NCBI RefSeq assembly: GCF_030159095.1
Contig: NZ_BRXS01000006.1
Span: 248,001 to 312,000, forward strand
Reading direction: 5' to 3'
DNA from: Roseisolibacter agri
GTDB lineage: Bacteria; Gemmatimonadota; Gemmatimonadetes; Gemmatimonadales; Gemmatimonadaceae
Length of the DNA stretch: 64,000 bases
Below are positions 59,987 to 64,000 of this stretch, one piece after another; position 1 is the stretch's first letter; each line of letters starts with the position of its first letter. The notes beneath the pieces are model-generated. The model searched no databases. It saw only the letters and a program-made list of their open reading frames with translations, and was not told the origin of the DNA. The position numbers were made by a program, and so were the translations under genes.

Positions 59987-60964
59987 TCAGAAGACCTTGA
60001 TCAGCCCCTTCGTGTAGCGGCCCGGGTTGCGGCGGACGTCGGCGAGGATCGCGTTCAGCTCCGTCAGCGCGCGGTTGAGCTGGTCGTAGCCTTGCTGATC
60101 CGTCAGGAGCTTCGCCGCCATGCCGTTCCCCTGCGTCATCAGCTTCATGAGCGAATCGGCGCCGGCGGTGATGCCGAGCATGCGCACGTAGAGCGAGTCG
60201 TCGCGCAGCAGGCGGCCGACCGTGCCCTCCGAGCGGGCGATCTGGTTCGTGAGCGTGTCCAGCGTGCCCGTGACCCGCACCAGGTTCGCGTAGAGCGCGG
60301 GGTCCTCGAGCAGACGGCCGACGGTGCCGTTCGGGTTCTGCATCCGGCGCAGCAGCGCGTTCGTCTGCGTGAGCGTCGTCGTGAGCTCGTCGTACAGCAG
60401 CCGGTTCGTCACCAGCTGGCCGACCGTGCCCTCGCCCTTGGCGATGCCGCCCGTGATGCCGCGCAGGTCCTTGGTGAGCCCGACGACGTCGCCGACCGCG
60501 CCCGACGCCTGGCCGATGATCTGGTCGTAGTCGAGCGACGGCGCGAGCGGCAGCGTGTCGCCGGGCGTCAGCACGGCGTAGCGCGGCGTGCCGGGCGAGA
60601 TGTCGAACACCTTGTCGCCCAGCAGGCCCTGCGTGCGCAGCTTGGCGCGCGAGTCGGCGCGGATCTGCTCGCGCACGTCCTCGCTCAGCTCCACGGTGAC
60701 GCGCAGGTTGCGCGTCGTGTCGGCGTCGGGCGCGAGGAACTGGATGTCGGTGATGCTGCCGACCAGCTGCCCGGCGACCGTCACCGAGCCGCCCACGCGC
60801 AGCCCGTTCGCGTTCGGGATGAAGGCGATCAGCTTGTAGCGGTCGCCGAACAGGTTGGCCGCCTCGCCCAGCTTGTAGCCGCCGAAGCCGAGGATCGCGA
60901 GCGCGACCAGGATCACCGCGCCGACGCGGAGCTGCTCCCAGGTGATGACGCTGTTACGGCGCAT
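59987..60964 (-). CDS. MCE-domain lipid-transport protein (MlaD-like) with C-terminal repeats
   Basis: The 325-residue protein has an N-terminal membrane anchor (about residues 13-33, VGAVILVALAILGFGGYKL), an MCE domain (about 42-140, YKLIAFIPNANGLRVGGSV, VAGQLVGSI, TQGLLGDKVFDI), and a helical tail with four repeats of about 34 residues centred on GTVGQLV, GTVGRLL, GTVGRLL and GMAAKLL. It should be the periplasmic substrate-binding part of an Mla-type phospholipid transporter with the next two genes upstream. Confidence 0.93.
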   Translation of the reverse strand: MRRNSVITWEQLRVGAVILVALAILGFGGYKLGEAANLFGDRYKLIAFIPNANGLRVGGSVTVAGQLVGSITDIQFLAPDADTTRNLRVTVELSEDVREQIRADSRAKLRTQGLLGDKVFDISPGTPRYAVLTPGDTLPLAPSLDYDQIIGQASGAVGDVVGLTKDLRGITGGIAKGEGTVGQLVTNRLLYDELTTTLTQTNALLRRMQNPNGTVGRLLEDPALYANLVRVTGTLDTLTNQIARSEGTVGRLLRDDSLYVRMLGITAGADSLMKLMTQGNGMAAKLLTDQQGYDQLNRALTELNAILADVRRNPGRYTKGLIKVF

Positions 60965-61004
60965 GCGGCGCTCGGGGCTCGGACGTGGATGAGAGGGGCA
61001 TGGG

Positions 61005-61907
61005 CTAGAAGCCGCCCAGGAAGTCCTGGATGTAGCGGTCGTCGCTGGCGGCCATCTCCTCGGGCGTGCCGAAGAAGCGGATGTGCTTGTCCGCCAGCAC
61101 CGCGACCTGGCTGGCCATGCGGAAGACCGACCGGATGTCGTGCGACACGACGATGCTGGTGACGTGCAGCTCGCGCTGGAGCTTCATGATCAGCCGCGTG
61201 ATCGTGCCCGTCGTCAGCGGATCGAGCCCCGAGGTCGGCTCGTCGTAGAGCATGATCTGCGGGTCGTTCGCGATCGCCCGCGCGACGCCGACGCGCTTGC
61301 GCATGCCGCCCGAGAGCTCCGACGGCAGCTGCTCCATCACGCGGTCGGGCTCCAGGTCCACGAACTCCAGCTTCTCGCGCACGCGCCGCTCGATCTCGTC
61401 CTCGTCGTACTCGGTGTGCTCGCGCAGCGGGTAGGCGACGTTCTCGTAGACGGTCATCGAGTCGAACAGCGCCGCGCCCTGGAACACCATCCCCATGCGC
61501 TTGCGGACGCGGAGCGCCTCCTGGAACGACAGCGACGCGATGTCCTCGCCGTCGACGTAGACGCGGCCGCTGTCGGGCTGCAGGTGGCGCAGGATCAGCT
61601 TGAGCGTCGTCGACTTGCCGGTGCCCGACTCGCCGACGACGGCGATCGTCTCGCCGCGCTGCGCGAGGAACGACACGTCCTCGAGGATCTGGTTCTCGCC
61701 GAATCCGAGGAACACGCGCTCCAGCTCGATGATCGCGCCGGCCGCGGGCCCCGGATCCTCGGCGCGCGGCCGCTCCGCCGTGGTGCCGTCGTGGAGCGAG
61801 TCGCGGATCGTCTGGCGCACGCGGCGCTCCGCCGTCTCGTCCATCGGGCGTCCGTCGCTGCGGCGCTGGCCCTCGCGGGCGTCGGTGGCGTCGTCGCGAG
61901 GGCTCAC
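61005..61907 (-). CDS. Mla-type ABC transporter ATP-binding protein
   Basis: The 300-residue ATPase has Walker A GESGTGKST, the Q-loop MVFQGAALFDSMTVYENVA, signature ELSGGMRKRVGVARAI and Walker B IMLYDEPTSGLDPLTT, close to MlaF. About 55 charged residues precede the domain. The GTG start overlaps the permease stop (GTGA); a downstream ATG (MDETAERR) would shorten the tail by 21 residues. It ends FLGGF, as MlaF-like proteins often do. Confidence 0.93.
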   Translation of the reverse strand: MSPRDDATDAREGQRRSDGRPMDETAERRVRQTIRDSLHDGTTAERPRAEDPGPAAGAIIELERVFLGFGENQILEDVSFLAQRGETIAVVGESGTGKSTTLKLILRHLQPDSGRVYVDGEDIASLSFQEALRVRKRMGMVFQGAALFDSMTVYENVAYPLREHTEYDEDEIERRVREKLEFVDLEPDRVMEQLPSELSGGMRKRVGVARAIANDPQIMLYDEPTSGLDPLTTGTITRLIMKLQRELHVTSIVVSHDIRSVFRMASQVAVLADKHIRFFGTPEEMAASDDRYIQDFLGGF

Positions 61908-62716
61908 GTGCCGAGCACCGAGAGGAGGATCTGCGTCAGGAAGTAGTCGCTGATCAGGATCGCGATGCTCGCCGACACCACCGTGCGCGTCGTGGCGATG
62001 CCGACGCCCTCGGTGCCGCCGGTGGTCGCGAGCCCGTGATAGCACGCCGTCGTGGCGATGATGCCGCCGAACACGAACGGCTTGATCAGCCCCTGGATGA
62101 AGTCGTTCGGGACGTAGCCGAAGGAGAAGCCGCCGCCGGCGATCTGCTCCCACACGGTGCGCCAGTAGAAGGTGCTCGGCAGCCCCACGTAGACGCGGGC
62201 GATCAGGTTGCCGCCGAGGATCCCGACCATGTCGTTGATGACCGTCAGGATGGGCAGCATGATCAGCCCCGCGAGCACGCGGGGCGTGACGAGCTTCTTG
62301 ATCGGGTCCGTGCCGAGCGTGTTGAGAGCGTCGATCTGCTCGGTGACCTTCATCGACCCGATCTGCGCGGCGACGCCGGAGCCCACGCGGCCGGCGACCA
62401 TGAGGCCCGCGAGCACGGGCCCCAGCTCGCGGATCATGGAGGCGGAGACGAGGCTGCCGATGTACTGCGTGGCGCCGAACGTCCGCAGCTGCACGGAGGA
62501 CTGGAGCGCGAGCACCATCCCCGTGAAGAAGCCGGTCAGCAGGACGATGCCGAGCGACTGCACGCCCATCGCATCCATCTGCTGCACCAGGTCGCCCGCG
62601 TAGAACGGGCGCGCGAACACGAAGCGGATCGCGTTCCACGCCAGACGGACGTAGTTCTGGACGCCGAGGACAGTGCCCTGGGCGGCCGCGTTCAGACGGG
62701 CGGCGAGTGCGGTCAC
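61904..62716 (-). CDS. Mla-type ABC transporter permease
   Basis: The 270-residue MlaE-family permease has about five membrane helices and the family motifs GVQSLGIVLLTGFFTGMVLA, RELGPVLAGLMVAGRVGSGV, GSMKVTEQIDALNTLGTDP and LPILTVINDMVGILGG. The start is GTG at 62714-62716. It heads the order permease, ATPase, MCE protein; no MlaB or MlaC homologue is visible downstream. Confidence 0.95.
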   Translation of the reverse strand: MTALAARLNAAAQGTVLGVQNYVRLAWNAIRFVFARPFYAGDLVQQMDAMGVQSLGIVLLTGFFTGMVLALQSSVQLRTFGATQYIGSLVSASMIRELGPVLAGLMVAGRVGSGVAAQIGSMKVTEQIDALNTLGTDPIKKLVTPRVLAGLIMLPILTVINDMVGILGGNLIARVYVGLPSTFYWRTVWEQIAGGGFSFGYVPNDFIQGLIKPFVFGGIIATTACYHGLATTGGTEGVGIATTRTVVSASIAILISDYFLTQILLSVLGT

Positions 62717-62846
62717 GCGTGGGAGCGAAGGGGGCGCCGGAGGCCGGCTGCGCCGCGGAAGGGCAAGCCCCGTGCCCGTGGCGAGCCGTGGCGTAAGGGC
62801 GCCGGGGGTGCGCGTGAGGACGCGCGACGACGCGCGGCGCCTCGCG

Positions 62847-62875
62847 TTGACCCTCCCGGCCGGCCCGGATAGCGT
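62847..62875 (+). promoter_or_regulatory. Promoter of the heptose kinase gene
   Basis: TTGACC (62847-62852) and TAGCGT (62870-62875) are 17 bp apart. The -10 box ends 8 nt before the ATG, so the message should be leaderless or nearly so. Confidence 0.65.
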
Positions 62876-62883
62876 TCCCGCCC

Positions 62884-63927
62884 ATGTCCGTCCCCCTCTC
62901 CCGCGCCCGCCTCGAGGCCCTCCTCGCCGCCGCCCCCGCCCAGCGCGTCGTGATCGTCGGCGACGCGATGCTCGACGTCTACCTGCGGGGGGACGTGGAA
63001 CGGATCTCCCCGGAGGCGCCGGTCCCGGTGGTGCGCGTGCGCGAGCGGAAGGACGCGCTGGGCGGGGCGGCCAACGTCGCGCAGAACGTGGCGGCGCTGG
63101 GCGCCGGGTGCGCGCTGGTGGCGGCCGTCGGCGACGACGTCGCGGGCACGCGCCTGCGCGGGATGCTGGGCGCGATCGGCGCGGACACGGAGGCGCTGGT
63201 GCAGGTGGGGCGGCCCACCACCACCAAGACGCGCGTCCTGGCGCGCGCGCAGCAGGTGGTGCGCTTCGACGAGGAGGACGACGCGGACCTCGACGATGCC
63301 GACGTGGCGCGCGTCCTCGACGCGGTGCGCGCGGCGCTCGAGGGCGCGACCGCGCTGGTCCTGGAGGACTACAACAAGGGCGTCCTCGTGCCCGGCGTGA
63401 TCGGCGAGGCGATCGCGATGGCGCGGGCGGCGGGCATCCCGGTCGTCGTCGACCCGAAGTTCCGCAACTTCTTCGCGTTCCGCGGGGCGACGGTGTTCAA
63501 GCCGAACCGCCGCGAGCTGGAGGCGGCGCTGGGCGCGGCGGTGGACCTCGCGCACCCCGAGGCGCTCCCCGCGACGCTGCAGCGCCTGGGCGTCGAGCAC
63601 CTGCTGCTCACCCTCGGCGAGCACGGGATGGCGCTGCTGTCGGGTGCCGGCGAGCCGTTCCGGGTGCCGACGACGGCGCGCGAGGTGTACGACGTGGTGG
63701 GCGCGGGCGACACCGTCACCGCGTTCCTCGCCGTGATGCTGGGCGCGGGCGCGACGCCGCAGGAGGCCGCAGTGGTCGCGAACTTCGCGGCCGGGGTGGA
63801 GGTCGGGAAGCTCGGCGCGCAGTCGGTGAGCGCGGCCGAGGTGCTGGAGGCGTACGACCTGTTCACGGCGCACGAGGCGGCCGCGACGGGCGGCGTGACG
63901 CTCGTCGAGCCGGCGCTCACGAAGTAG
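62884..63927 (+). CDS. rfaE1: D-glycero-beta-D-manno-heptose-7-phosphate kinase
   Basis: The 347-residue PfkB-type kinase matches the N-terminal half of HldE: VVIVGDAMLDVYLRGDVERI, SPEAPVPVVRVRE, LGGAANVAQNVAALGA, DPKFRNFFAFRGATVFKPNR and VVGAGDTVTAFLAV with the catalytic Asp. The adenylyltransferase half is absent, so it is the stand-alone kinase form (RfaE1/HldA). It makes ADP-heptose precursor for LPS inner core. No Shine-Dalgarno precedes the ATG. Confidence 0.93.
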   Translation: MSVPLSRARLEALLAAAPAQRVVIVGDAMLDVYLRGDVERISPEAPVPVVRVRERKDALGGAANVAQNVAALGAGCALVAAVGDDVAGTRLRGMLGAIGADTEALVQVGRPTTTKTRVLARAQQVVRFDEEDDADLDDADVARVLDAVRAALEGATALVLEDYNKGVLVPGVIGEAIAMARAAGIPVVVDPKFRNFFAFRGATVFKPNRRELEAALGAAVDLAHPEALPATLQRLGVEHLLLTLGEHGMALLSGAGEPFRVPTTAREVYDVVGAGDTVTAFLAVMLGAGATPQEAAVVANFAAGVEVGKLGAQSVSAAEVLEAYDLFTAHEAAATGGVTLVEPALTK

Positions 63928-63940
63928 GTTGGCTCGGTCG

Positions 63941-64000
63941 GGGCCCTTAGCTCAGCGGTTAGAGCAGCGGACTCATAATCCGTAGCGCGTGGGTTCGAAT
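63941..64000 (+). tRNA. tRNA with CAT anticodon, 5' part (Ile2 or elongator Met)
   Basis: The visible 60 nt have acceptor GGGCCCT, D-arm GCTC-AGCGGTTA-GAGC, anticodon arm GCGGA-CTCATAA-TCCGT and the start of the T-arm GTGGGTTCGAAT. The anticodon is CAT. CCTTAGCTCAG with GGTTAGAGCAG resembles E. coli tRNA-Ile2 (ileX), whose C34 is changed to lysidine, more than elongator Met. The 3' end lies outside the window. Confidence 0.9.

Overview
The window is bacterial chromosome of very high G+C, with almost wall-to-wall housekeeping genes, most on the minus strand. TonB receptor, Mla-type lipid transport and a heptose-phosphate kinase point to an outer membrane with LPS. With the G+C content and gene order, my best guess is a Gemmatimonadota relative (Gemmatirosa/Gemmatimonas-like). 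This is inference; no 16S gene is present. I see no prophage, insertion sequence or CRISPR array.

Layout. 1-6702 (minus): a lysine/diaminopimelate operon in the order M20 peptidase (dapE-like), asd, lysC, dapB, dapA, dapD, aroA (runs off the left edge), mostly joined by 4-bp stop/start overlaps. 6776-9733: a helical hypothetical protein, a histone H1-like protein and a Rad52-like annealing protein with a zinc ribbon and an SSB-like tail. 9765-10015: tRNA-Leu(TAA) and tRNA-Gly(GCC). 10071-13059: galactokinase and a glycosidase-like protein. 13174-25980: an outer-membrane-type protein, recN, nadK, dxs, ispA, xseB, xseA, folD, rny, zapA and a coiled-coil gene. 25980-30761: pheT, pheS, rplT, rpmI and infC with an ATT start and a leader terminator. 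30972-34622: MBL hydrolase, DEDDh exonuclease, then rex (with a Rex operator) and a NadR-like kinase on the plus strand. 34753-37855: a TonB receptor behind a TPP riboswitch, and rsmA. 37858-41973: RsbU-, RsbW- and STAS-type partner-switching proteins, pta, coaD. 42002-50430: rsmD, recJ, zinc-ribbon protein, dnaG, mutS2, yqeY, rpsU. 50535-55967: HIT, rsmE, prmA, dnaJ, hrcA, hemW. 56037-59919: dprA, obgE, an AhpD-like protein, an L-asparaginase. 59987-62716: mlaD, mlaF and mlaE homologues. 62884-64000: heptose kinase (plus) and a CAT-anticodon tRNA cut by the right edge.

Regulation visible in the DNA: a recurrent promoter pattern (TTGAC/TTGCN-like, 17 bp, TAGCTT-like) sits before infC, rpsU, tRNA-Gly, hldE1, hrcA, rny and others. 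In several genes the -10-like hexamer lies only 6-8 nt from the start codon without a Shine-Dalgarno, suggesting leaderless mRNAs. Three unrelated long inverted repeats (34625-34719, 49686-49758, 53713-53789) occupy intergenic gaps. The most unusual genes are the Rad52-like protein and the neighbouring histone H1-like protein.
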